A DNA stretch of 31,386 nucleotides from DASSUW01 sp036520135 (GCA_036520135.1 DATDKF010000227.1:1-31386); one strand, 5' to 3'; numbered from the stretch's first letter, positions 22,843 through 31,269 are shown. Program-made: numbers and translations. Notes: a model not told the origin generated them from the sequence alone.

Positions 22843-24047
22843 CGCAGCAGCTCCGTCGCCATCTCGTGCTGCCCGATCAGCGGATGGGCGAGCAGCGCCT
22901 TGCGGGCGGTGACGTCGTCGCGCGTGACCGCGGCCTCGGCAGTCAGTCGCTCGTAGGCGGCGACATGCTGGACGAGCCCGAGCAGCTCGGGCGCGAGCGG
23001 GGCCTGCCCCAGCGGCTCCAGCCCGTCGCGGCCGACGCGGGCCGGAACCTCGACCACGTCGTCGTCGGCGAGCCCGGCGAGCGTGCCGCCGTTGCGCATG
23101 TCGACCTCGTGCACCGCGTCGCCGCCGCCCGACAGCGACGCGACGAGGCCGACCGCCGCCTCGCTGTAATACGCGCCGCCGCGCCGCTCGAGCAGCGCGG
23201 GCTTCTCGGTCAGCGACGGGTCGCGGTACATCTCGAGCAGCTCGCGCTCGATCTCCGCCACCGTCGTCGCGCGCGGCACGGCGCCGTCGCGCTGCTCGGC
23301 CAGCACGATGTCGTGCGCGTAGAAGTAGTGCAGGTAGTAGGACGGGATCACGCCGAGCTCGTCGAGCAGCCAGCGCGGCAGGCCGGCGCCGCGCGCCAGC
23401 TCGTCGCCGTGCGCGGTGAGCAGCGCCGGCAGGACGTCGCTCCCGTCGACGTGCACCGCGCGCACCCACGTCAGGTGGTTGAGACCGACCTGGTCGACCA
23501 GCACGCGCGCGGGCTCGACGCCGAGCAGGCGCGCGATGTGCCGCTGCAGCCCGATCGCCACGTTGCACAGACCGACCGCGCGGTGCCCGGCGTCGAGCAG
23601 TGCCCGGGTGACGATCCCGACCGGGTTCGTGAAGTCGACGATCCACGCGCCGGGCGCAGCCCGCTCGGCCACGCGCTCGGCGATGTCGAGCACGACGGGG
23701 ACGGTCCGCATCGCCTTGGCGAAGCCGCCGGCGCCGGTCGTCTCCTGGCCGATGCAGCCGCACGCCAGCGGCAGCGTCTCGTCACGGAGCCGCGCCGCCT
23801 GGCCGCCGACGCGGATCTGGATCAGCACGAAGTCGGCGCCGTCGACCGCCGCGTCGAGATCGCCGGTGAGGCGCAGGTCGCCGGCGAAGCCCGTGCGGTC
23901 GAGGATGCGCCCGGCGAGGCCGCCGACGACGTCGCGGCGCTCGGCGTCGATGTCGTGCAGCACGAGCTCGGTGACCGGCAGGCCCGCAAGTCCGGACACG
24001 AGCTCCGGCGTGTAGGTCGAGCCGCCGCCGATGACCGCGACCTTCAC
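22839..24047 (-). CDS. Glycoside hydrolase family 4 enzyme (6-phospho-beta-glucosidase type)
   Basis: 402 residues. GH4 enzymes cleave glycosides through NAD-dependent oxidation at C3, with Mn2+. The NAD loop VIGGGSTYTPEL (6-15), QETTGAGG (101-108), DFTNPVG, the metal ligands Cys161 (CNVAIG) and His191 (LNHLTWV), and the catalytic Tyr region SYYLHYFY are visible. STYTPELV is the start of 6-phospho-beta-glucosidases. GTG 24047 overlaps the permease stop (GTGA). Most such enzymes work with PTS uptake; here the transporter is ABC type, so phosphorylation by the neighbouring kinase, or action on an unphosphorylated sugar, is implied. Confidence 0.9.
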   Translation of the reverse strand: MKVAVIGGGSTYTPELVSGLAGLPVTELVLHDIDAERRDVVGGLAGRILDRTGFAGDLRLTGDLDAAVDGADFVLIQIRVGGQAARLRDETLPLACGCIGQETTGAGGFAKAMRTVPVVLDIAERVAERAAPGAWIVDFTNPVGIVTRALLDAGHRAVGLCNVAIGLQRHIARLLGVEPARVLVDQVGLNHLTWVRAVHVDGSDVLPALLTAHGDELARGAGLPRWLLDELGVIPSYYLHYFYAHDIVLAEQRDGAVPRATTVAEIERELLEMYRDPSLTEKPALLERRGGAYYSEAAVGLVASLSGGGDAVHEVDMRNGGTLAGLADDDVVEVPARVGRDGLEPLGQAPLAPELLGLVQHVAAYERLTAEAAVTRDDVTARKALLAHPLIGQHEMATELLR

Positions 24048-24937
24048 TCCTTCACCCCCGTCAGCGTGACGCCCTCGACAAACGCCTTCTGGGCGAAGAA
24101 GAAGAGCACGATCACGGGCGCGATCACGAGGATCGTGGCGGCCATCGTGAGGCTCCACTGCACCTGGTGCAGCGTGCGGAACTGCGCGAGGCCGACCGAC
24201 AGCGTCCAGTGCGCCTCGTCGTCGCCGGCGTACAGCAGCGGCCCGAAGAAGTCGCTGAACGTGAGCAGGAACATGAACAGCGCGACCGCCGCGATCGCCG
24301 GCTTGGCCAGGCGCAGCACGACGGTCAGGAGGATCTTCAGCTCACCGCAGCCGTCGACGCGCGCGGAGTCCAGGTACGGCTCCGGGATCGTCATGAAGAA
24401 CTGGCGCAGCAGGAAGATCGAGAACGCGTCGCCGAACCAGTTGGGGATGATCACCGGCGCCAGCGAGCCGACGAGTCCGAGCTTCGCCCACAACACGTAC
24501 ATCGGGACGATCGTCACCTGCGGCGGCAGCATCATGGCGACGAGGACGAGCAGGAACGCGAGCTGGCGCCCGCGCCAGCGCAGCAGCGCCAGCGCGTAGG
24601 CCACCGGGATGCTCGAGATGAGCATGCCGAGCGTGGCCAGCACCGAGTAGATCATCGTGTTCAGCGCGTAGCGGAACATCGGCGCCTGGTCGAACACCTC
24701 GGTGTAGTTGCTCCAGCGGAACGGCTCGGGCCAGATCCTGGGCGACAGCGCCTGGTCGGTCGTCATCAGCGACGTGAACGCCATGAACACGAACGGCGCG
24801 AGGAAGGCGAGCGCCGCCACGATCAGCAGGCTGTGCTCGGCCACGCCGACCAGGAACCGGCGCCGCCGCACGGCGGGCGGCACCTGGCGGCGCGCCGGCG
24901 GGGCGGGGACGACCGGGATCGCGGTCTCGGTCGCCAT
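24044..24937 (-). CDS. Sugar ABC transporter permease, MalG/LacG type
   Basis: 297 residues. A Pro/Arg-rich cytoplasmic N-terminus is followed by six hydrophobic helices, with the first at about 31-53. The EAA loop contacting the ATPase is YLDSARVDGCGELKILL (about residue 200). Conserved MMLPPQVTIVPMY marks the CUT1 family of oligosaccharide permeases. The end VEGVTLTGVKE is the normal MalG-type finish (GxKG region). Its ATG overlaps the first permease stop (TGATG). Confidence 0.92.
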   Translation of the reverse strand: MATETAIPVVPAPPARRQVPPAVRRRRFLVGVAEHSLLIVAALAFLAPFVFMAFTSLMTTDQALSPRIWPEPFRWSNYTEVFDQAPMFRYALNTMIYSVLATLGMLISSIPVAYALALLRWRGRQLAFLLVLVAMMLPPQVTIVPMYVLWAKLGLVGSLAPVIIPNWFGDAFSIFLLRQFFMTIPEPYLDSARVDGCGELKILLTVVLRLAKPAIAAVALFMFLLTFSDFFGPLLYAGDDEAHWTLSVGLAQFRTLHQVQWSLTMAATILVIAPVIVLFFFAQKAFVEGVTLTGVKE

Positions 24938-25902
24938 CAGCGACCGGCTCCCGCGTAGTGCACCCAGCGGCGCGAGTTGCGGACGATGACCATCGTGATC
25001 GCGAAAGAGACCACGAGCAGCAGCACCGCCATCGCCGCCGCGTAGCCCATGTTGAAGAAGCGGAAGCCCTGCTGGTAGAGCAGCACCGGGTAGAACAGTG
25101 TCGAGTCCTCGGGGAACCCGAGGTCGTTCGACGGGTCGCCCGCGCTCGACGCCGAGCCGGCCGCAATCGTCGATCCCACGTAGGCCTGCGTGAACAGCTG
25201 CAGCGCCTCGATCGTGCCGATGACGGCCGCGAACAGCAGCACGGGGCTGATCGACGGCAGCGTGACCCAGCGCAGCCGCTGCCACGCGCCGGCGCCGTCG
25301 AGCGACGCCGACTCATACAGGTGGCGTGGCACATCGACAAGCGCGGCCAGGAAGATGATCATCGTGTTGCCGACGCCCCACAGCAGCAGCAGCGTGAGCG
25401 CCGGCTTGGACCAGCTCGGGTCGCTGAACCACAGCGGCCCCTCGATGCCGACCAGCCGCAGCGCGCCGTTGACGGGCCCGGTCGCCGGGTTGAGCAGGTA
25501 GACGAAGCCGAGCGTGGCGGCGACCGGCGGCGCGAGCGCCGGGAGATAGAAGATCGTCCGGAAGACCCCGATCCCCTGGCGCGCGCGTGTGAGCATCAGG
25601 GCGACGCCGAAGGCGAACAGCACCTTCAGCGGCACCATGATCACCACCAGCCACAGCGTGTTGTAGACCGATGGCCAGATCTGCTTGTCCTGCGTGAACA
25701 TGTACTTGTAGTTGGCGAGGCCGACCCAGCGCGACGGCTCCAGCAGGTCGTAGTGCGTGAACGACAGGTAAACCGTCGTGACGAGCGGGTAGCCGAAGAA
25801 CACGCAGAAGCCGATGATCCACGGGCTCATGAACGCCAGCACCGTGCGGCGCCGGCGCCATTGGGCCCGCCGCGAGCGTCGCCGTGGCGGCGCCGTGCTC
25901 AC
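24937..25902 (-). CDS. Sugar ABC transporter permease, MalF/UgpA type
   Basis: 321 residues. The very basic N-terminus (RRRSRRAQWRRRR) precedes six helices, beginning AFMSPWIIGFCVFFGYPL. CUT1 signatures include SFTHYDLLEPSRWVGLANY, the FYLPALAPPVAATLG helix and the EAA loop LYESASLDGAGAWQRLRWV. A periplasmic insert near GSASSAGDPSNDLGFPEDST, between helices 5 and 6, is longer than usual. GTG 25902 overlaps the binding protein stop (GTGA). It forms a heterodimer with the second permease. Confidence 0.92.
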   Translation of the reverse strand: MSTAPPRRRSRRAQWRRRRTVLAFMSPWIIGFCVFFGYPLVTTVYLSFTHYDLLEPSRWVGLANYKYMFTQDKQIWPSVYNTLWLVVIMVPLKVLFAFGVALMLTRARQGIGVFRTIFYLPALAPPVAATLGFVYLLNPATGPVNGALRLVGIEGPLWFSDPSWSKPALTLLLLWGVGNTMIIFLAALVDVPRHLYESASLDGAGAWQRLRWVTLPSISPVLLFAAVIGTIEALQLFTQAYVGSTIAAGSASSAGDPSNDLGFPEDSTLFYPVLLYQQGFRFFNMGYAAAMAVLLLVVSFAITMVIVRNSRRWVHYAGAGR

Positions 25903-27251
25903 GGCACCTGTTCGCCCTGGGCGTTGGCGAGCTGCGCGTCGATCTGCTTGTCCACGTCGTCCAGGCCCGCCTGCAGGTCGCTGACCCGGCCGGCCTGCCA
26001 CTTGTTGACGAAGTTGTTGAACAGCTCCTGGTAGGCACTGCCCGCGGCCGTGATCGGCGTCGTCGTCGTGTTCTCGTTCCCGAAGATCTTCAGGAACGTC
26101 TCGAACTTCGGATCGGGCTTGAGATCGGGCGACTTGGCCGAGGATGCGGTCGTCGGGACGTTGCGCAGACCGTTGGACAGCATGACCTGGGCCTTGTCGT
26201 CGGTGGCGAGGAACTTCAGCAGCGCCCAGCCCTGCTCCTGGTGCTCGGCGCGCTTGGGGATGCCGATGATGTTGCCGGTCGTGTAGCCGCCGCCGTAGAT
26301 GGCCTGGTTGTCGTCGTCGACCGGGACCGGCGCGGTGCCGTACGGCAGGTTCGGCGCCTCGTCGGCGATGAACGCGGTGCGCCACTCGCCGTCGATGTTC
26401 ATCGCGAGCTTGCCCTTCTCGAACGCGTTGGAGGCGGAGAACTCATCGCCGAGGCCGGCCTGGAACTTGACGAGATTGTGGTAGCCGTACCAGTCGACGA
26501 GCTCCTTCTGCCAGGTCAGCAGCTTCGCCCACGCGGGATCCTGGCCGAGGATCGACTTGCCCTCGTCGTCGGTCCACTTGCCGCCGTACATCGGGCCGAA
26601 GTTGGAGGGCGTGTTCGAGTACCAGGCCATCGCCGGGTTGAAGCCGACCACCTTCAGGCTGCCGTCCGCGTTCTTGACCGTGAGCTTCTTCGCGTACTCG
26701 GTCAGCTCGGAGACGGTCTTCGGCGGGCCGCTGAAGCCCGCCTTCTTGAGCATGTCCTCGTTGTAGTAGAGCCCGTAGGCGTCGGCCAGCATCGGCAGCG
26801 CGCAGCGCGTGCCCTCGAACTGCGTGTACGAGCGGGGAGCGGGCGGGAAGATGCTGTCGCTGATCCCGTCGCGATCCATGTACTGCTTGAGGTCGATCCA
26901 CGCACCGGAGCCGCAGAACGCGCCGGCGTTGTCGGCCGAGAACGACTGCGCGACGTCGGGCGCGTTGCCGCCGCGGCTGGCGGCGATGATCTTGTCGTCG
27001 TTGATGCCGCCGACGACCTTGACCTTGACCTGCGGGTTCTCCTTCTCGAACTCCGCGACGGTCTCCTTGATCACGCGCAGCTCGCGCTGGGTGAAGCCGA
27101 CCCATAGAGTGATGTCCGCCGGCTCGAGCTTGGTGCCCTTGGCGACGGGCGCGCCGTCGCTCGAGCCCCCGGAGTCGCCGGTGCCGCCGCATGCGGCCAC
27201 CCCGAGCGCGAGCGTCGCCGCCGTCGCGATGGCCATCGTGATGCGCCGCAT
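25899..27251 (-). CDS. Extracellular sugar-binding lipoprotein (ABC transporter, family 1)
   Basis: 450 residues. A lipoprotein signal (MRRITMAIATAATLALGVAACGG) has its lipobox VAAC at about 18-21, and a Gly/Ser linker tethers the domain to the membrane. The mature domain starts ITLWVGFTQRELRVIKETV and has the family-1 signature VKVKVVGGINDDKIIAASRGGNAPDVAQ, LPMLADAYGLYYNEDML, and KLAMNIDGEWRT. I chose ATG 27251, which has GAGGGGAG just upstream and begins exactly at the signal peptide. First gene of the operon and the determinant of substrate choice, but the sequence does not tell which sugar. Confidence 0.94.
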   Translation of the reverse strand: MRRITMAIATAATLALGVAACGGTGDSGGSSDGAPVAKGTKLEPADITLWVGFTQRELRVIKETVAEFEKENPQVKVKVVGGINDDKIIAASRGGNAPDVAQSFSADNAGAFCGSGAWIDLKQYMDRDGISDSIFPPAPRSYTQFEGTRCALPMLADAYGLYYNEDMLKKAGFSGPPKTVSELTEYAKKLTVKNADGSLKVVGFNPAMAWYSNTPSNFGPMYGGKWTDDEGKSILGQDPAWAKLLTWQKELVDWYGYHNLVKFQAGLGDEFSASNAFEKGKLAMNIDGEWRTAFIADEAPNLPYGTAPVPVDDDNQAIYGGGYTTGNIIGIPKRAEHQEQGWALLKFLATDDKAQVMLSNGLRNVPTTASSAKSPDLKPDPKFETFLKIFGNENTTTTPITAAGSAYQELFNNFVNKWQAGRVSDLQAGLDDVDKQIDAQLANAQGEQVP

Positions 27252-27272
27252 GCCGCTCCCCTCTCGTACCTG

Positions 27273-27291
27273 GTTAGGTAACTTTCCCAAC
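27273..27291. promoter_or_regulatory. ROK-type operator
   Basis: GTTAGGTAACTTTCCCAAC is an imperfect palindrome (14 of 19 positions symmetric: GTT, GG, AA, TT, CC, AAC). It lies just downstream of the -10 of the sugar operon, over the expected transcription start, an ideal repressor position. AT-rich palindromes of this form fit ROK regulators; the ROK gene ends the operon. Confidence 0.65.
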
Positions 27292-27294
27292 TCG

Positions 27295-27324
27295 ATGCTA
27301 AGCGGGTTCGGGCGGCCACGTCAA
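27295..27324 (-). promoter_or_regulatory. Promoter of the sugar transport operon
   Basis: On the minus strand TTGACG (27324 to 27319) and TAGCAT (27300 to 27295) are separated by 18 bp, the best housekeeping-type promoter in the window. Transcription would start near 27288, inside the palindromic operator, giving a leader of about 37 nt with a good ribosome binding site. Confidence 0.7.
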
Positions 27325-27343
27325 GCGTGATTTTCGCGTGGAA

Positions 27344-27358
27344 TTGGTAAGGATCCAA
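27344..27358. promoter_or_regulatory. Possible second operator half-match
   Basis: TTGGTAAGGATCCAA has symmetric ends (TTGG and CCAA) and a partly similar layout to the site at 27273, but its centre is not symmetric. It lies 6 bp before the TTG of the divergent PLP enzyme gene and could place that gene under the same regulator. Weak on its own. Confidence 0.3.
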
Positions 27359-27363
27359 AACAA

Positions 27364-28449
27364 TTGATCGAGATCGGGGCTCACATGCGCGACGTCGCGC
27401 TCCCGCTGATGGTGTTGCGGGAGAGCGCCGTCGCCCACAATCTGCGGCTGATGCAGGCCTGGTGCGACGCGCGCGGCGTTTCGCTGGCGCCGCACGGCAA
27501 GACCTCGATGGCGCCGGCCCTGATCCGGCGCCAGCTCGACGCCGGCGCGTGGGCGATGACCGCCGCGACCGTCGGGCAACTCACCGTCATGCGCGAGGCC
27601 GGAGCGCGACGTGTGCTGCTGGCCAACGAGATCGTCGGAGCGCCGGAGATCGCCTGGCTCGAGCGCGAGCGGGCGCACGTCGAGGTGCTGTGCCTGGTCG
27701 ACTCGGTGGAGGGCGTGGCCGCGCTGGACGCGGAGGTCGAGCGGCCGCTGCGCGTGCTGATCGAGCTCGGTGGCGCGCGCGCCGGCTGTCGCACCGAGGA
27801 GCAGGCGTTCGCGGTGGCGGACGCTGTGGCCGCCTCCCCCCGGCTGGTGCTCGCCGGCGTCGAGGGGTATGAGGGCACGCTCGGAGGCGATCGCTCGCCG
27901 GCGACGCTGGCGGCGGTCGACGCGTTCCTGGACCGGGTATCGGCGCTCGCGTCCGCGCTCGACGCGCGGGGCGCGTTCGCGGACGTCGACGAGGTGCTGC
28001 TCACGGCCGGCGGCAGCGTGTTCTTCGACCGCGTCGCCGAGCGGCTGCGGCCGGCGCTGAGCCGACCGGTGCGGGTGGTCGTGCGGGCGGGCTCCTACGT
28101 GACGCACGACGACGGCATCTACGCGGAGGCGACGCCGCTGCCGGAGTTGCGCGCGGCGCTCGAGCTGTGGGCCCGGGTGCTGTCGTGCCCCGAGCCGGGG
28201 CTGGCGATCGCCGGCTTCGGCAAGCGCGACGCGCCCTACGACCTCGGCCTGCCGGTCGTGCGCTCGCCGGGCGGCGTGACCGTCGAGGCGCTCAACGACC
28301 ACCACGCGTTCCTGCGCGGCGACCTGGCGGTCGGCGACGTCGTCGTCTGCGGGATCTCGCACCCCTGCACGGCGTTCGACAAGTGGCCGGTGCTCGGCGT
28401 GGTCGACGACGACGACGTCGTGATCGGCACCGTCGACACGCGCTTCTAG
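27364..28449 (+). CDS. D-threonine aldolase/D-serine dehydratase-like PLP enzyme (alanine racemase fold)
   Basis: 361 residues from TTG 27364 or 354 from ATG 27385. Fold-type III PLP enzyme: the N-terminal barrel carries LAPHGKTSMAPALIRRQL with the PLP Lys46 (Lys39 from the ATG), then AWAMTAATVGQL, VLLANEIVG, VLIELGGARAGCRT, TAGGSVFFD and RAGSYVTHDDGIY. The C-terminal beta domain ends with the metal-binding ISHPCTAFDKW (His and Cys). Family members cleave or dehydrate D-3-hydroxy amino acids using a divalent metal. AAGGA precedes the TTG. It diverges from the sugar operon across a control region of about 110 bp and ends inside a near-palindrome that supplies its TAG stop. Confidence 0.85.
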   Translation: MIEIGAHMRDVALPLMVLRESAVAHNLRLMQAWCDARGVSLAPHGKTSMAPALIRRQLDAGAWAMTAATVGQLTVMREAGARRVLLANEIVGAPEIAWLERERAHVEVLCLVDSVEGVAALDAEVERPLRVLIELGGARAGCRTEEQAFAVADAVAASPRLVLAGVEGYEGTLGGDRSPATLAAVDAFLDRVSALASALDARGAFADVDEVLLTAGGSVFFDRVAERLRPALSRPVRVVVRAGSYVTHDDGIYAEATPLPELRAALELWARVLSCPEPGLAIAGFGKRDAPYDLGLPVVRSPGGVTVEALNDHHAFLRGDLAVGDVVVCGISHPCTAFDKWPVLGVVDDDDVVIGTVDTRF

Positions 28450-28514
28450 TGGATCCGTCCGGAAATTCGGCGGGACCCGCCAGAACCCGTCGAACTTTCG
28501 GACGGGTCCACTAG
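28446..28514. repeat. 69-bp near-perfect palindrome bounded by CTAG
   Basis: The two ends read CTAGTGGATCCGTCCGGAAA and, from the other strand, CTAGTGGACCCGTCCGAAAG. The 29-nt arms match at 25 positions. The centre holds a second palindrome, GGCGGGACCCGCC (28469-28481). CTAG at both ends could be a target duplication of a MITE-like insertion. The left CTAG supplies the stop of the PLP enzyme gene. It lies between convergent genes, so terminator function is also possible. Confidence 0.75.
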
Positions 28515-28525
28515 CGGTCGGCTCC

Positions 28526-28553
28526 GGGCCGCGCGGCGGCAACCGCGCGGCCC
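28526..28553. terminator. Perfect 11-bp GC hairpin
   Basis: GGGCCGCGCGG (28526-28536) pairs with CCGCGCGGCCC (28543-28553) around a 6-nt loop CGGCAA. It sits 12 bp after the CTAG palindrome in the convergent gap. No T-run. In the remaining 150 bp (28554-28704) I see no gene and no clear structure. Confidence 0.55.
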
Positions 28554-28704
28554 GTGTCGAGCGAGCCTTCGCCGGAAAGGGCGGAGACAAGGCTCCGGGG
28601 CAGGAGAACCGTCCCGCCCGGCTGTTCCGGCGCCTCCCTAGTGTCGGCCGCGCGCCGCCTGTCCTCAAGCGCCGCGTGCGAGGGAGGACGGGTGTCCGGG
28701 GCCG

Positions 28705-29268
28705 CTACTTGTCCCAGTCGAAGTCGCGCGGCGGGCGCTGCTCGAACCACAGCCGGTCGTGCTCGGGCGTCTCCTGCAGGAAGTCCGGCGTCTCCTCCAG
28801 GACGTCCTCGCCCTCGGGGTCGGCGGACTCGGATTCGGGCGCGCGCGGGCGGTCGAGCGACTCGTCGGCGGGCACCTCGTCGCGCTCGTCCGCGAGCCAC
28901 GGGTCCTCGTCGTAGCCGGGCTTGGCGGCCTCGGGCTCGGGCGGCGTCGGGACCTCGTCGGCCGCCGGCGCCGGGGACTCGAGCGCCTCGACGTCGAACG
29001 GCTCGGTCTCCTCGCCCGTGTCGACCGGCTCGGCCTCCTCGGCGACCGGCTCGGCCGCCTCGCCCGAGTCGACCGGCTCGGCGGCAGCCTCCGGCGCCTC
29101 TGCGGGCTCGGCGGCCTCGGGCGCCTCGCCGTCGGCGCGCTTGGCGAACTCGGCCTTGCGGGCAGCGCCGAGCGCCTCGCGCTCCTGGCGCGAAAGCTCT
29201 TCGGGATCCGCGCCGTGCTGGCGCTTGAGCTCCAGGTGCTCGCGGATGGCGTCGTCGAGCAGGCCCAT
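28705..29268 (-). CDS. Acidic protein of unknown function
   Basis: 187 residues. A helical, charged N-terminus (MGLLDDAIREHLELKRQHG, then EELSRQEREALGAARKAEF) is followed by a long Glu/Ala/Pro-rich disordered stretch and a conserved-looking C-terminus (EETPDFLQETPEHDRLWFE, then RPPRDFDWDK). Such an ordered head and tail joined by an acidic linker suggests two short binding motifs. I do not assign a function. It starts 15 bp after the diguanylate cyclase gene on the same strand and is probably co-transcribed with it. GAGAGG lies very close to the ATG. Confidence 0.75.
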   Translation of the reverse strand: MGLLDDAIREHLELKRQHGADPEELSRQEREALGAARKAEFAKRADGEAPEAAEPAEAPEAAAEPVDSGEAAEPVAEEAEPVDTGEETEPFDVEALESPAPAADEVPTPPEPEAAKPGYDEDPWLADERDEVPADESLDRPRAPESESADPEGEDVLEETPDFLQETPEHDRLWFEQRPPRDFDWDK

Positions 29269-29283
29269 GCCTCTCGGGAAAGG

Positions 29284-31221
29284 CTACTCCGTGGACGCGA
29301 CGCCGTGAACGTCCTGCCGCGGCCCAACGGCCTCGCTCGCCCGCACCGTACGGTTCTTGCCGGTCCGCTTGGCCTCGTAGAGCGCGCCGTCGGCCGCCGC
29401 GACGAGCGCGTCCTTGTCGGCGTGGTCGGCGGTGGCCAGCGACGCGACGCCGAATGACGCCGTCACCCTCAGCGTCCCCTCGCCGGACGGCAGCGGCAGC
29501 GCGAGGTGCTCGACCGCCCGGCGGACGCGCTCGGCGAACTGGTAGGCGCCCTCGAGGTCGGTCTGCGGCAATGCCACGGCCATCTCCTCGCCGCCGTAGC
29601 GGGCCGGCTCGTCGATCTCGCGCGAGGACTGGCGAAGCACGCGCGCGACCTCGCGCAGCACGAGGTCGCCCTGCAGGTGCCCGTAGGCGTCGTTGACCTG
29701 CTTGAAGTTGTCGATGTCGAGCATGATCAGGCCCATCTCCTGGCCGTAGCGGCGAGCGCGCTCGACCTCGACGGACATGACCTCCTGGAAGCGGCGGTGG
29801 TTGAAGAGACCGGTCAGCTCGTCGGTCACCGCCTGCTTCTGCACGGTCTCGTGCAGGTCGACGTTCTCGACCGAGACCGACGCCTGGTTGGTCAGGTAGG
29901 CGAACAGCTCGCGCTCGGTGTGCGTGAACGCGTGGTCGCCGCGGGCGACCGAGACGATGCCGATCACCTGGTCGCCGGCCTCGGTCGCCCCCAGCGGCGC
30001 GGCGAGCGCGCTGGCGCCGCCGACCTGGATCTCGGCGACCTCGCCGGCGTCGATGACCGCCGCTTCGGCGGCGTGCAGCGCGCGCCGGAACGCCTCCGGC
30101 TCGCCGGTGCGGGCGACCTCTTGCAGCCGATCGTCCTGGCCGCGCATCGTGGCGCGGCCGGCGGCGGCGCTCACGCCCTCGACCGCGGTCTGCACGACGA
30201 TCTCCAGCACCCCGACGCGGTCGAGCCCGGCGGCGACCGACTGGCCGACGCGCCGGATCGACTCCTGCAGGCGCTCGCGCTCGCGCTGGAGCTCCTCGAG
30301 GCGCTCCTTGAGCTGCGCGGCCATCGAGTTGAACTCCTGGCCGAGGGCGGCGAACTCGTCGTTGCCCTCGGCGGGGACGGTGACGCTGAAGTCGCCGGCC
30401 CCGAGGCGCTGGGCGGCCTCCAGCAGCCGCTGGATCTCCGACTGCAGGCGGCGCGAGACGGCAACCGCGAACGCGAAGGCGAGCGCGAGGAAGGCGATGA
30501 ACGCGGCCGCCGCGAGGAGCGACTCCGACGAGGCGGGCGAGGCCGAGTCGCGGTCCGGCATCAGCAGCGTCACGTTCATCTGGCCATCGACGCCGGGCAC
30601 GTCAAACGACGCGGCCCGGTAGTCGACGCCGGACACCTCCACCGGGCCGCGCTCGGGCAGGTCGACGCCCGCGGCGTCGGGCTGGGTCGTCGTCAGCGTG
30701 CGCCCGCCGGCGTCGATCACGACCTCGGAGGCCGTGTAGGTCGAGATGCGCCTCGCGTAATCCTCGGGGCCGATGGCGCCGACGGTGAGCCGGCCGGTGT
30801 CAGCCTCGTTGTCGCCGACCAGCTGCCGGACGGCCGACCCCACGACGGGCCGCGCGCCGGACTCGAACGTCCCGATCTCGTTGAGCCGCAGCTGCGCGTA
30901 GCGCAGCTCCTCGCGCTTGACCAGCGCGTCGAGCCGCGCCTGGATCGCCCCGCGGTCCTTGGCGGCGAGCGCGTCGGCGAGCTGCTGGTCGGTCCCGATC
31001 GTCTTGGCCGCCGCACCGGCGCGGTCCTGCTCGTCGTCGAAGATCCCGCGCGCGACGGTCTGCGACTCCGAAAGCCGCGCGTCCGTCTGGCTGTTCTCCG
31101 ACGCGATGATCAGCTGGAACAGGACGACCGCCATCATGATCATCGGGACGATGACGATGACCACGAAGAAGAGCCGCAGGCGTGCCCTGAAGCTCAGTGT
31201 GAGGAGCTGTCTCAAGCCCAT
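29284..31221 (-). CDS. Membrane-bound diguanylate cyclase (sensor-HAMP-GAF-GGDEF)
   Basis: 645 residues. TM1 (about 17-41) and TM2 (about 235-257) enclose an extracytoplasmic sensor domain of about 190 residues. A HAMP region (RRLQSEIQRLLEAAQRLG, then VPAEGNDEFAALGQ), a coiled coil (ERLEELQRERERLQE), a GAF-like domain (about 325-465) and a GGDEF domain follow. The catalytic site reads GGEEM near residue 540 (Met for the usual Phe), with DIDNFKQVND upstream. The inhibitory I-site RxxD (REID) lies five residues before it. It should make cyclic di-GMP with product inhibition, in response to an external ligand and possibly an internal one. On the minus strand GACAAT lies 5 nt before the ATG, perhaps another leaderless start. 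Confidence 0.92.
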   Translation of the reverse strand: MGLRQLLTLSFRARLRLFFVVIVIVPMIMMAVVLFQLIIASENSQTDARLSESQTVARGIFDDEQDRAGAAAKTIGTDQQLADALAAKDRGAIQARLDALVKREELRYAQLRLNEIGTFESGARPVVGSAVRQLVGDNEADTGRLTVGAIGPEDYARRISTYTASEVVIDAGGRTLTTTQPDAAGVDLPERGPVEVSGVDYRAASFDVPGVDGQMNVTLLMPDRDSASPASSESLLAAAAFIAFLALAFAFAVAVSRRLQSEIQRLLEAAQRLGAGDFSVTVPAEGNDEFAALGQEFNSMAAQLKERLEELQRERERLQESIRRVGQSVAAGLDRVGVLEIVVQTAVEGVSAAAGRATMRGQDDRLQEVARTGEPEAFRRALHAAEAAVIDAGEVAEIQVGGASALAAPLGATEAGDQVIGIVSVARGDHAFTHTERELFAYLTNQASVSVENVDLHETVQKQAVTDELTGLFNHRRFQEVMSVEVERARRYGQEMGLIMLDIDNFKQVNDAYGHLQGDLVLREVARVLRQSSREIDEPARYGGEEMAVALPQTDLEGAYQFAERVRRAVEHLALPLPSGEGTLRVTASFGVASLATADHADKDALVAAADGALYEAKRTGKNRTVRASEAVGPRQDVHGVASTE

Positions 31222-31263
31222 CGCGGATTGTCCTGCTGCCAGCGAATGATGAATCCTGGCAGC

Positions 31264-31269
31264 TACAAT
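31264..31269 (+). promoter_or_regulatory. -10 hexamer of tRNA-Ala(CGC)
   Basis: TACAAT lies 41 bp before the tRNA 5' end. It is a strong match to the consensus in a very GC-rich context; a -35 at normal spacing is not evident. A small hairpin (GCAGG-AAA-CCCTGC) lies between it and the tRNA. Confidence 0.45.

Noticed and set aside
28554..28704. Possible small RNA or short gene in the convergent gap
   Set aside because: No supported start, no clear hairpin beyond the one at 28526-28553, and no promoter-like hexamer with spacing.
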